This document shows, piece by piece, positions 8,397 to 15,577 of a stretch of 64,000 nt of DNA; positions within the stretch are counted from its first letter, which is position 1, and the number at the start of each line of letters is the position of its first letter. Position numbers and translations under genes: made by a program. The DNA is from Bacteroidales bacterium UBA4116 (lineage in GTDB: Bacteria; Bacteroidota; Bacteroidia; Bacteroidales; Tannerellaceae): contig DFXE01000025.1 of the NCBI GenBank assembly GCA_002381645.1, positions 62,001-126,000 on the forward strand. Reading direction: 5' to 3'. The notes beneath the pieces are model-generated. The model did not search any database. It was given only the letters and a program-made list of their open reading frames with translations, and was not told the origin of the DNA.

Positions 8397-8663
8397 ATGG
8401 ACAACTATAAAAAGAATTCCCGAAAACCCCACAAAGCGAAACTGGTAAAAAGCAGAACCGGTAAATCGGTCGTTCATTTACGCCGTTTGAAAGTATCCTC
8501 ACAGTCGGTTACCTGTAAAAACAGTGGAAACGGATTAAAAGACATTCCTTTTCTTCGCTTAACAGGTATTTGGCTCGACGAAGTCGGATTCGGGATTGAC
8601 ACTAAAGTGGATATAATTGTGGATAACAATCTTTTGATTATAAAACCTGTGGCAATAAAATAA
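8397..8663 (+). CDS. SymE-like toxin family protein
   Basis: The 88-residue basic protein matches the SymE family, which has an AbrB-like swapped-hairpin fold. The conserved part runs RLKVSSQSVT, then IPFLRLTGIWLDEVGFGID, then VDIIVDNNLLIIKP. In E. coli SymE is a type I toxin induced in the SOS response and silenced by an antisense RNA; in mobile elements the family is common without proof of toxicity. The N-terminal 30 residues are lysine- and arginine-rich. It is the only plus-strand gene in this part of the element and is followed by a hairpin at 8716-8746. No antisense RNA could be demonstrated by eye. Confidence 0.75.
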   Translation: MDNYKKNSRKPHKAKLVKSRTGKSVVHLRRLKVSSQSVTCKNSGNGLKDIPFLRLTGIWLDEVGFGIDTKVDIIVDNNLLIIKPVAIK

Positions 8664-8715
8664 ACTCGTGGTAGCCGCTATAAACTGAGAAGACAGGTGT
8701 GAAAATAATTGTTAT

Positions 8716-8746
8716 ATCGGAGCCATTCAATCTGTATGGCTCCGAT
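8716..8746 (+). terminator. Perfect 11-bp hairpin after the SymE-like gene
   Basis: ATCGGAGCCAT (8716-8726), a 9-base loop, then ATGGCTCCGAT (8736-8746). It is not followed by a T-run, so it may be a rho-independent terminator of reduced efficiency, or an RNA-stability element. Confidence 0.4.
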
Positions 8747-8834
8747 GTAATATTGATCATTCCAATTATTATTAACTTGATTATATTCACCCAACACCAA
8801 TAATCCCCGATGGTTATATACTTAAGAGGCTATA

Positions 8835-9413
8835 CTATTTCTTCTTTGTCTTTGTGGCAGGTTTAACCATATTTCTTAAACTATCCGTTTCTTCTTGCAA
8901 CTCCCTTATGACAATGCTTTCCCTGTAATATTCACTGTATAATACTGCATAATCATTCTGCTGTTTCATGCTAAATAGAGTTAGAATAAAAACCAGTAAT
9001 CCAAGTATAGAAATGTAAATAGTTGTTTTTCTAATCTTGAAAAACTTGAAATTCAGAAAAGACTTATCCGGTTCTGGTTTTGATTCTACTTTATTTTCGG
9101 ATTGCTTTTCTGCGTTTTTCAGTATTTTGCATATATGGACAAGTACTTTATATACACCTTGATTGTCTTTTTCCAGCTGTTCAATATTGCCATACATTGC
9201 TTTGAAATGAGAATCACAGTGCGATCCCAACCCTTGCAGACCTTTCTTAAATAGTTCAGCAATTTGGTCTTTATTAGCCAAGAGTTGAGCCATTATTTCG
9301 GCTTGTTCTTGCTTGGGAACAGTATCTTTCTGTTCCGCTAAATACTGGTTGATTCTTTCTTTAATCTCCGATAACTTTTCCCATAAGGCATCGTTTGATA
9401 CAGATTTATTCAT
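8835..9413 (-). CDS. Coiled-coil protein with one membrane segment, downstream of mobA
   Basis: I cannot assign a family to this 192-residue protein. Residues 1-125 are charged and helical with coiled-coil character. A single hydrophobic segment (ISILGLLVFILTLFSM, about residues 133-150) is followed by a short charged tail ending in KTKKK. The gene starts 32 bases after the mobA stop, on the same strand, so it is probably part of the mobilisation operon. Similar small membrane-anchored proteins often follow mobA in Bacteroidetes mobilisable elements; it may tether the relaxosome to the membrane (inference). Confidence 0.65.
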   Translation of the reverse strand: MNKSVSNDALWEKLSEIKERINQYLAEQKDTVPKQEQAEIMAQLLANKDQIAELFKKGLQGLGSHCDSHFKAMYGNIEQLEKDNQGVYKVLVHICKILKNAEKQSENKVESKPEPDKSFLNFKFFKIRKTTIYISILGLLVFILTLFSMKQQNDYAVLYSEYYRESIVIRELQEETDSLRNMVKPATKTKKK

Positions 9414-9445
9414 GTTTTTTCTGTTTTAATTGTTATATAATCGCT

Positions 9446-10396
9446 TTACCAGCTGATTCCCTTGCGTCTTTTGGGCTTCTTTTTCTTTTTTAATGCCTGT
9501 TGACGTAGTTCTTCCGCTTCGTTTGCATCATTACTTGATGGCTGAATATCGAACAGACTACCAACGGCTGATGCAATATCGGCAGTTCCCGACAGAACGC
9601 TACCCGAAAAACTACTGCCTGTATTCTTCGCTTCTGTTGAAACTTTTATCCGTTGCTGTTCCTGAACATGATTATTATCGTTTAGGATGGCATTCAGTTT
9701 TGAATAACTGAATTTCCTGTCCACGTCTGAACCCTTGAAAGAATACTCACCTTTCCTGAATGAGATACCCTGTATTTCATCGGTTTGTCCTTTATACTTG
9801 TATTCTATGGATATTTCTTTTTGTTTGAGCGTATCTTCAAAGTGCTGCCAATTCTTGGTTTTAAGCAAAGCACCTTTAATTGCATGATAGATTTCATATT
9901 TAGTCTGTTCCGCTCCCTTTAATTTCTGAACATTGACGTTCTCTTTACCTGTGCCATAAGTCAGATTGTATTTATCTTTAAGCTTTTTGCACACTTTCTC
10001 GTTCCGGTAACGATCATTCTTATCGGATATAGTTTTGCCGTTATAATCCACCCGGTTAAACACAATATGACAGTGTGGATGGCTTGTGTTGCTGTGGCGT
10101 ACAATAAGGTACTGGGTGTTCTTGATTCCCATTACTTGCATATACTCTTTGGCTAATTGCTCCATAAAGTGATCAGTCATTCGCTCTTTATCATTAGGAG
10201 AAAATGAAAGCGGGATATGCCCGACGCATTTCGAGAGTTTCGGGTTAAGTAAACTTTGCATATAAAAGCTATTAATAATGGATTTTGTGTCGGTTTCCAA
10301 TACCCCTTCACTTGCCAAAATTTTTGCTTCTTTGCCGTCTAAAACGTACGAAATGCACCCTTTAAAGCTTCTTCCTTTTACTATTTTTCCAATCAT
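9446..10396 (-). CDS. MobA/BmgA-type relaxase
   Basis: The 316-residue protein begins MIGKIVKGRSFKGCISYVL and carries the relaxase histidine triad in HSNTSHPHCHIVFNRVD (His101, His106, His108, His110), which binds the metal used to nick oriT DNA. Catalysis in this family uses a tyrosine; candidates lie near the N-terminus. The C-terminal 60 residues are disordered and basic, ending in KKKKKPKRRKG. The start overlaps mobC by 35 bases. With MobC it would nick and pilot the element during transfer by a helper conjugation system; no type IV secretion genes are present, so the element is mobilisable rather than self-transmissible. Confidence 0.88.
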   Translation of the reverse strand: MIGKIVKGRSFKGCISYVLDGKEAKILASEGVLETDTKSIINSFYMQSLLNPKLSKCVGHIPLSFSPNDKERMTDHFMEQLAKEYMQVMGIKNTQYLIVRHSNTSHPHCHIVFNRVDYNGKTISDKNDRYRNEKVCKKLKDKYNLTYGTGKENVNVQKLKGAEQTKYEIYHAIKGALLKTKNWQHFEDTLKQKEISIEYKYKGQTDEIQGISFRKGEYSFKGSDVDRKFSYSKLNAILNDNNHVQEQQRIKVSTEAKNTGSSFSGSVLSGTADIASAVGSLFDIQPSSNDANEAEELRQQALKKKKKPKRRKGISW

Positions 10397-10757
10397 CCGA
10401 CAGTTTATTAATGACGCTTTTGATAGTTTGAAGGAGAGGCAAAGCCTCGTTTTCCAGCCTATTTGCGCTTAAAAACTTAGCTGTTTTCGTGAGTTGGTTC
10501 AGGTTGTTTCCCATATTCGATAGGCTCCGAAGTAAGTCTAATTCTTCTTTTTTCAATGGTTCTTTAATTTCACCGCTGAGAACCGCATCGTGACAATACA
10601 CACTAACAGGAAGCCCGGCTTTAGCTGCCCTGTGCCGGATGGCATAAAGTTCCGGCTCGGAGAAGCAAACACCTATGGTCTTGCTCTTCCGGCTGACGGA
10701 ACTCTTTTTGGGTCGTCCGCCTTTCTTCCTGTTAGTATTTGGATTGTCTGCGTTCAA
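10362..10757 (-). CDS. MobC/BmgB-like mobilisation protein
   Basis: The 131-residue protein has a basic N-terminus with GGRPKK, then a ribbon-helix-helix-like segment (KTIGVCFSEPELYAIRHRAAKAGL) and the MobC signature LRSLSNMGNNLNQLTK (about residues 79-94). MobC proteins bind oriT and help MobA open the DNA. No ATG is available: the frame is closed upstream and has no other suitable Met, so translation probably starts at the TTG at 10757, preceded by the purine-rich AGAGAGAAA. Overlap with mobA indicates translational coupling. Confidence 0.85.
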   Translation of the reverse strand: MNADNPNTNRKKGGRPKKSSVSRKSKTIGVCFSEPELYAIRHRAAKAGLPVSVYCHDAVLSGEIKEPLKKEELDLLRSLSNMGNNLNQLTKTAKFLSANRLENEALPLLQTIKSVINKLSDDWKNSKRKKL

Positions 10758-10800
10758 ATTTCTCTCTGCTTTTCTCTATGGATTAATAGCTATTAATAAT

Positions 10801-10893
10801 GGTCTGAGACCAAAACTGCGACCAGCGGGAGTGGTTTTTCCCTTTGGCGATCAGCCAAAGCGAGGGTTTTGATGCAATCAAAACATAACCTCG
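10801..10893. other. Putative origin of transfer (oriT), hairpin cluster upstream of mobC
   Basis: Three inverted repeats lie in 93 bases: GGTCTGAGACC (10801-10811); CTTTGGC-gatca-GCCAAAG (10842-10860); and a nested stem CGAGG plus GTTTTGAT-gca-ATCAAAAC closing with CCTCG (10861-10893). The stretch is non-coding, starts 43 bases before mobC, and separates it from the DUF3408-like gene. This is the usual place and structure of oriT in such elements. No nic site could be recognised. Confidence 0.5.
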
Positions 10894-10991
10894 CTCCGCT
10901 AAATCGGGCATGCAATGCTCTCTTTAGAAAAGTGAGCCGTAAATTATATATAGGCTTACCTTTCCCAGAATAGGTCTTCGGATAAACATAC

Positions 10992-11330
10992 CTATTCCTC
11001 ATCATCGTAATATTCCTGTTCCTTACTATCATTCTCTATTTTATCCAGTCTTCTTTCTTTCATCGATTCAGAAAACTTGCGTTCCTCTTCCATATGAAAA
11101 TTATTCAGCAGTTCCCTGTACGTTTCAATGTGCCGGGTAATAATGGAATCTGCCAGAGAAGAGGTCGTTAAATAATGCGTTGTTTTAAATAGCAAAGTGA
11201 TTCTTTTTAAACGTTGATGTGTTTCCGGACTGACATACACTGCAGACCGTCCCCTGATCCGTTTCTCCTGACAATAGGTTTCAATATATTCCTCTATTGA
11301 AATCTTTTTTTGTTTCTTTTTAGAGCTCAT
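10992..11330 (-). CDS. DUF3408-like protein of mobile elements
   Basis: The 112-residue protein has a lysine-rich N-terminus (SSKKKQKKISIEEYIETY), then a predicted ribbon-helix-helix domain with GRSAVYVSPETHQRLKRI and a helix leading to SLADSIITRHIETYRELL, and an acidic tail ending EYYDDEE. This layout is that of the DUF3408 family, common in Bacteroidetes conjugative and mobilisable elements next to mob genes, where it is thought to be a DNA-binding accessory. It lies directly upstream of the putative oriT on the same strand as mobC and mobA, and may bind there. Confidence 0.68.
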   Translation of the reverse strand: MSSKKKQKKISIEEYIETYCQEKRIRGRSAVYVSPETHQRLKRITLLFKTTHYLTTSSLADSIITRHIETYRELLNNFHMEEERKFSESMKERRLDKIENDSKEQEYYDDEE

Positions 11331-11934
11331 TTTTTAATAATTTAAAGTGTTAGACATTTAAACCCGTACCGGATTAAATACAGAGTCCGGTATTGGCTTT
11401 ATTAATTATTTCTGAATTGATTCCAATACAGGTTATGATATTATCTTCAGTAGTTATGCCTTTTACTATTTCATAACTGAACATCCTATTTCATTCTGAT
11501 TTGAAGTCAATTTCGAAACAAATAAAGAACTAATAATTGATTGACAAGCATTTACGGATTTTGTTGCTATAACTTGCAACAACTTTCGACTTTAACTGTG
11601 TGGTTAACGGTTCAAATTTCAATGATTTGCAATAAGACGAAGAGAACTATGTAAATGATGATTTCCTAACTATTTTCTCGTTGGAACTTTTAGGCTAAAG
11701 TGGACTTATTATACCTAAATGATGACTTATATCGTCACGCGGCTTTCAATCCATTGAAGTATCATTTTTTCTGTTTTACTTCGTAGAGAAAGGCAGGAAT
11801 TTGGTATGACTTTGAAAACACTTGCTTCCAATTCAGTGCCACATGCTGCCACCTCATGTAAAATTTGAATTTTATAATTATTCATGTTATATATTTGAGG
11901 CAAAACTGAAATTATAAACTTAAAATATATAGTT
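11331..11934. other. Non-coding stretch between divergent element genes
   Basis: About 600 bases with no credible gene. It separates the minus-strand mobilisation genes from the plus-strand HTH pair. A short hairpin (GTTGC-N8-GCAAC) lies near 11565-11580 and a promoter is at 11864-11897. Nothing else is recognisable; the length leaves room for a control region or small RNA. Confidence 0.4.
11864..11897 (+). promoter_or_regulatory. Promoter of the HTH gene pair
   Basis: TTTG at 11864-11867 and TATATTTG at 11890-11897 are separated by 22 bases, a good match to the Bacteroidetes -33/-7 promoter pattern (TTG, TAnnTTTG). The first HTH gene starts 38 bases downstream. Confidence 0.55.
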
Positions 11935-12252
11935 ATGAAAATTATTAATATCGACGCTCAAACATTTGAGGAGATGATAGAAAAATTTAATGTATTCACC
12001 CGAAAGGTGGATAGCATCTGTGATAAACATAAAGATAAGGCGTTGCAAGATTGGATAGATAATCAGGATGTATGCACAATTTTGAATATATCCAAACGAT
12101 CTCTACAAACTTATCGGGATAATGGAACACTGCCTTACACACAAATTGGACACAAAATGTATTATAAACCCGAAGATATTGAGAAGATAATGCCTCTCAT
12201 TGCCCAAAGGGAAAAAGATAAACGAATTAAAAGAAAGGAGAGAAACATATGA
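11935..12252 (+). CDS. Small helix-turn-helix protein, excisionase-like (first of pair)
   Basis: The 105-residue protein has an N-terminal helical region rich in charged residues and a MerR/Xis-type helix-turn-helix at about residues 45-85: VCTILNISKRSLQTYRDNG, then LPYTQIGHKMYYKPEDIEKIM. Proteins of this type bind element DNA and often assist excision or control integration and mobilisation genes in Bacteroidetes elements. Its stop overlaps the next gene's start (ATGA), so the two are co-translated. The second protein shares the same HTH pattern, which suggests tandem duplication and possibly a heterodimer (inference). Confidence 0.78.
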   Translation: MKIINIDAQTFEEMIEKFNVFTRKVDSICDKHKDKALQDWIDNQDVCTILNISKRSLQTYRDNGTLPYTQIGHKMYYKPEDIEKIMPLIAQREKDKRIKRKERNI

Positions 12253-12548
12253 ATGAAAATGATTTAATCACAAAAGACCATCAATGGGTCGCTTCGTTTT
12301 TTTGCTCATTGGAGCGAATGCTGGACGGTATTGAGAATGTGACAAATAATTATCGACCAACATTGGGAGGAGAGCGCTTCCTGACGGATAAAGAGGTATC
12401 GGAAAGGCTCAAACTTAGCCGTCGTGTCTTACAGGATTATCGAAACGAAGGGAGAATACCTTATTGTAAGCTGGGAGGGAAAATCCTTTACCGAGAGTCG
12501 GATATACAAAAGCTTCTGGATGAAGGTTATCGGAATGCTTGGAAATGA
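12249..12548 (+). CDS. Small helix-turn-helix protein, excisionase-like (second of pair)
   Basis: The 99-residue protein contains DKEVSERLKLSRRVLQDYRN followed by EGRIPYCKLGGKILYRESDIQKLL, the MerR/excisionase-type HTH with its small beta wing. It shares with the preceding protein the pattern Q-x-Y-R-x-x-G-x-(L/I)-P-Y and a Y-x(3)-D-I-x-K-(I/L) end. The first 40 residues are unassigned. It probably acts with its partner on the element's attachment or control sites. The start codon overlaps the upstream stop by 4 bases. A hairpin terminator follows about 200 bases downstream. Confidence 0.78.
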   Translation: MNENDLITKDHQWVASFFCSLERMLDGIENVTNNYRPTLGGERFLTDKEVSERLKLSRRVLQDYRNEGRIPYCKLGGKILYRESDIQKLLDEGYRNAWK

Positions 12549-12750
12549 ATATTCACAAATTGAATATTTTTTCCCTTTTTCTCTGATAAACCATTCTTCG
12601 GTAGGTGATAAGAAATAAGGCAAGCCTTTCTCAAAATTTACTCTTTTCTGCAAGAAAAGGAAGAAATTTTGAAGAAACCCGTCAGGGCTTGGGCTTGAAG
12701 TTTTCTTATCTCCTATCATTTTTGTATTCAGATAAAAAGGGAGTCTATAA

Positions 12751-12784
12751 AAAATGGCGAGAGAATATCCGCCATTTTATTTTG
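12751..12784 (+). terminator. Hairpin terminator after the HTH pair
   Basis: AAAATGGCG (12751-12759), loop, CGCCATTTT (12770-12778), then ATTTT. It suits plus-strand termination after the HTH operon and, with the A-run on the other side, could also stop minus-strand transcripts. A perfect 17-base palindrome, GGTCGAAATTTTCGACC, follows at 12786-12802. Confidence 0.55.
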
Positions 12785-12824
12785 TGGTCGAAATTTTCGA
12801 CCGCTATATTAGGACATAATCAAC

Positions 12825-13808
12825 TTAGTTATTCCTGTTTATCAAATTCACAACTACTTTAACCATTACATCCTTTTCCTCTGTACGGCTTTCGGCAATC
12901 ATCAGAGTTAATGCAACAAGAGTGTTGTTTTCTATCAGTCTCGAGCCATCAGCTTTGTAGAGAATCCCATTATTTTCTAAGAACCAAAGAAAAAGGAAAG
13001 CAGCAATCCGCTTATTCCCATCACTGAACGAGTGATTTTTAACTACCAGATACAACAACATGGCTGCTTTCTCCTCAACACTCGGATAGAGGTCTTTCTC
13101 GTCGAAGGTTTGGTAGATGGTATTGATAGAGCTTTGGAAAGATTCATCTTTTTCATTACCGAATAGCTTTCCACTGCCAAACTTTTTACGTAGGACATCT
13201 ATGGCTTCCATTGCATTCTTATAAGTAGCGCGGAAAGGCTCTTTTATTGTTGTATTATCAATTTCAAGTGACTGGTAGTCGTACTTATCCAGCGTATCAA
13301 GAGCGTAGGTGTAATCTGTAATTACTTGTAGTAATCCTGTTGCTTCATCGGCAGAGAGTTCTGTCTGGTGAATAACATTCGACAAAAGCTTGACTGTCTG
13401 TTTCAAATCATCATACTGCTGTAATTTGATTTTTTCATTCACTACATAGCCTTTTACAAGATAGTCTTTCAGCACTTGGTTTGCCCAGATACGGAATTGT
13501 GTACCTCGTTTGGAATTTACCCTATAACCCACAGAAATAATCATATCCAAGTTGTAGTATAAAATATTACGAGATACTTTCCTTTCCCCTTCCATTTGAA
13601 CTTGTGCAATTTTTGCACAAGTTTCTTTTTTGTCTAATTCTTCTGATTTATAAATATTCCGAATGTGCCTCAATACGGATGTTCTATCAGTATTAAAAAG
13701 TTCCGACATTTGGTATTGGTCTAACCAAACAGTTTCTCCCTCTAACTTTACTTCTAATTGGGTGTTCCCGTCAGGGCTTTGATATATTATAATTTCTCCT
13801 TTATTCAT
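12825..13808 (-). CDS. RhuM-family protein with C-terminal Fic/Doc domain
   Basis: The 327-residue protein begins with a RhuM (virulence protein) domain: QSPDGNTQLEVKLEGETVWL, then QMSELFNTDRTSVLRHIRNI, then the conserved SVGYRVNSKRGTQFRIWAN. The C-terminal 150 residues are a Fic/Doc domain with the motif NHSFSDGNKRIAAF (near residues 256-269), matching HxFx(D/E)GNKR. Doc-type proteins phosphorylate or AMPylate targets such as EF-Tu; the RhuM part probably binds DNA. Such fusions are frequent in mobile elements and may act as toxins or defence factors, but the activity is unproven. It sits just inside the integrase gene. Confidence 0.85.
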   Translation of the reverse strand: MNKGEIIIYQSPDGNTQLEVKLEGETVWLDQYQMSELFNTDRTSVLRHIRNIYKSEELDKKETCAKIAQVQMEGERKVSRNILYYNLDMIISVGYRVNSKRGTQFRIWANQVLKDYLVKGYVVNEKIKLQQYDDLKQTVKLLSNVIHQTELSADEATGLLQVITDYTYALDTLDKYDYQSLEIDNTTIKEPFRATYKNAMEAIDVLRKKFGSGKLFGNEKDESFQSSINTIYQTFDEKDLYPSVEEKAAMLLYLVVKNHSFSDGNKRIAAFLFLWFLENNGILYKADGSRLIENNTLVALTLMIAESRTEEKDVMVKVVVNLINRNN

Positions 13809-13893
13809 AATTTATTGTTTTTTGAACTGCCGCAAATTTTACGACAGTTCGAATTTTTATACTCAAATATAATGATTGTCAATTAATTCTATC

Positions 13894-15159
13894 CTATTTC
13901 AGGTTTTTATTCACTCCTAGTTTTGATAAGATAGCATCTACATTGTCCATATCCTCCGCAATGCTTTGGTCAAGTACACGAGCATAATGTTGTGTCATAC
14001 GGGTAGAAGAATGACCGAGCATCTTGGCTACATTTTCCATAGAAACTTTATTGGCTAAAAAGACAGAAGTCGCCGCCGTATGCCGGGCAACATGGCTTGA
14101 GATTCGCTTGTTAATTCCGCACAAATCAGCCACTTCCTTCAGATAAGCATTCATCTTCTGATTAGTTGGAACAGGTAAAAGTTGACCGCGTAGCTGGCAC
14201 TCTTTATCATCTTTGTATTTTTCCAAAAGCATTTGGGGAACCTGAAGCAAAGGAATATTACACATATTATTTGTCTTTTCACGGGGTTTACGAATCCACA
14301 TACGCCCACTGGTATCTTTTACAATGTGTTCCTCTCTTAAACCTTTTACATCGACAAATGCCAACCCACTAAAAGCACAAAACACAAATACATCTCTGAC
14401 CTGTGAAAGGCGTTTATTAGGCAGTTCTTTGTTGATTATGGTGTTCAATTCATCCATCGTAAGAAAATCCACATGTACCTCATCCAAATGAAACTTAATG
14501 CTTGCAAATGGGTCTTTCTGTATCCAGTCGTTAGCCAAAGCAATACGGATTACCTTTTTGAATATCTTCAAATGTTTAATAGTGGAATTGTTGTTACAGC
14601 CCCTTTCCGTCTTTAAGTAGGTTTCATATTGACGGATAAAATTCTCATTGAGTTTATTCAATGGAATATCTTCTCTATTCAATTCCTTTTTCATAAACTC
14701 TTGTAGAAACTTTAAAGAAGCATCAAATTTGTAGATAGTGGAAGGAGAATATTCTGTATTGATAAGTTTCCGGCACCTTTCATTATGCTCTTTATGTACT
14801 TCAACTAAGGTTTTTCCCTCATCGGCATTTGTATTGCCTAAGAAAATATCTTTAATGATAGATGCGGAGATAGGTTTTCCGTCAATTTCTAACTCCCGAT
14901 GGATTTTGTAAAGACGGGATTTGACAGATTCAATATAATGATTGAGTTCCTGAGCTTTCCTGTCTTTACCTCGGCTTTTTTCCTTTTCCTGACTCCATAA
15001 TGAAGGCAATACAGAACCCTGCATACTGAAAGTAAAAGCCTGCCCATTAACTGTAACTCGCATATAGACTGGTATTTCACCATTCTTTAATGCTTTCGAT
15101 TTTTTCAAATAACACATTAAATTAAATGTGCCCCTTTGATTGCTTGTTTTTTGTTCCAT
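13894..15159 (-). CDS. Tyrosine recombinase (integrase) of the mobile element
   Basis: The 421-residue protein has the Bacteroidetes integrase layout: an N-terminal arm-binding domain (GTFNLMCYLKKSKALKNGEI), a SAM-like core-binding domain (about 110-210), and a catalytic domain with Arg in RDVFVFCAFSGLAFVDVKGL, HVARHTAATSVF (H-x-x-R), and LGHSSTRMTQHYARV giving the final His and the nucleophilic Tyr. It would integrate and excise the element by strand exchange at the att repeats. The gene starts 90-130 bases from the att-like inverted repeat and points into the element, as expected. The catalytic set is complete, so the enzyme is probably active. Confidence 0.92.
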   Translation of the reverse strand: MEQKTSNQRGTFNLMCYLKKSKALKNGEIPVYMRVTVNGQAFTFSMQGSVLPSLWSQEKEKSRGKDRKAQELNHYIESVKSRLYKIHRELEIDGKPISASIIKDIFLGNTNADEGKTLVEVHKEHNERCRKLINTEYSPSTIYKFDASLKFLQEFMKKELNREDIPLNKLNENFIRQYETYLKTERGCNNNSTIKHLKIFKKVIRIALANDWIQKDPFASIKFHLDEVHVDFLTMDELNTIINKELPNKRLSQVRDVFVFCAFSGLAFVDVKGLREEHIVKDTSGRMWIRKPREKTNNMCNIPLLQVPQMLLEKYKDDKECQLRGQLLPVPTNQKMNAYLKEVADLCGINKRISSHVARHTAATSVFLANKVSMENVAKMLGHSSTRMTQHYARVLDQSIAEDMDNVDAILSKLGVNKNLK

Positions 15160-15250
15160 AAAACATGAATTTTTTTGTTTGTAAAACTAAAATTTTAACT
15201 CTAAAATCCACTCATGCAAAATGCTGCATATCAGAACATTAAAACCGTAT

Positions 15251-15302
15251 TCGTTACTTATTCGTGACCCCTTTTGTAGATTTTGCAATGGGGTCACGAA
15301 TA
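15251..15302. repeat. Right attachment region: 13-bp inverted repeat around an 18-bp spacer (attR candidate)
   Basis: TATTCGTGACCCC (15259-15271) and GGGGTCACGAATA (15290-15302) form a perfect inverted repeat with an 18-base spacer. The right arm repeats the core at 705-716 directly. The left arm, extended to 15251-15270, is a 19/20 inverted match to 705-724. Inverted pairs like this are typical integrase-binding sites. The region lies between the integrase gene and the tRNA-Leu terminator. Confidence 0.5.
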
Positions 15303-15362
15303 GGGTCAGTAAATAGTGCATAAAACTGCCCTATTTTGCCTTTTTCGTATGTTTCAGGAAAT

Positions 15363-15399
15363 AAAAAAATCCCTGAAAACCTATTGATTTTCAGGGATT
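15363..15399 (-). terminator. Rho-independent terminator of the tRNA-Leu gene
   Basis: AATCCCTGAAAA (15368-15379) pairs with TTTTCAGGGATT (15388-15399) across an 8-base loop; on the minus strand the stem is followed by a run of T. It lies 27 bases after the tRNA end, so the element integrated beyond the complete tRNA transcription unit. Confidence 0.8.
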
Positions 15400-15425
15400 T
15401 GCAAGATTTTTCTTTTTCAAGAAGT

Positions 15426-15506
15426 GCGGCTGAAGGGACTCGAACCCCCACGCCGTGAAGCACCAGATCCTAAGTCTGGCGTGGCTACCAATTACACCAC
15501 AGCCGC
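15426..15506 (-). tRNA. tRNA-Leu (anticodon UAG)
   Basis: The 81-base gene folds as a class II tRNA. The acceptor stem pairs GCGGCTG with CAGCCGC; the D-arm contains GTAATTGGTAG; the anticodon stem CCAGA/TCTGG holds the loop CTTAGGA with anticodon TAG (15470-15472 on the plus strand); there is a variable arm of about 13 bases; the T-arm has GGTTCGAGTCC. The CCA end is not encoded. It reads CUA leucine codons and by wobble the other CUN codons. It flanks the integrated element, but its 3' end is not itself the repeated attachment core. Confidence 0.95.
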
Positions 15507-15577
15507 ATGGTTTGAGGTGCAAAGGTAATTCTTTTTTAATTATTTGCAAGGGATTACCGGATATATTTCTTGGACGA

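Noticed and set aside
10793..11032. Open frame of 79 codons on the minus strand across the putative oriT
   Set aside because: It overlaps the start of the DUF3408-like gene's end and the hairpin cluster, has no protein-like pattern and no conserved motif.
12605..12862. Open frame of 85 codons on the plus strand after the HTH pair
   Set aside because: It runs through the terminator hairpin and the 3' end of the RhuM-Fic gene, and its composition is not protein-like.
15254..15463. Open frame of 69 codons on the minus strand reading MLHGVGVRVPSAA at its start
   Set aside because: It begins inside the tRNA-Leu gene and ends in the att region; the translated tRNA sequence is a common artefact.
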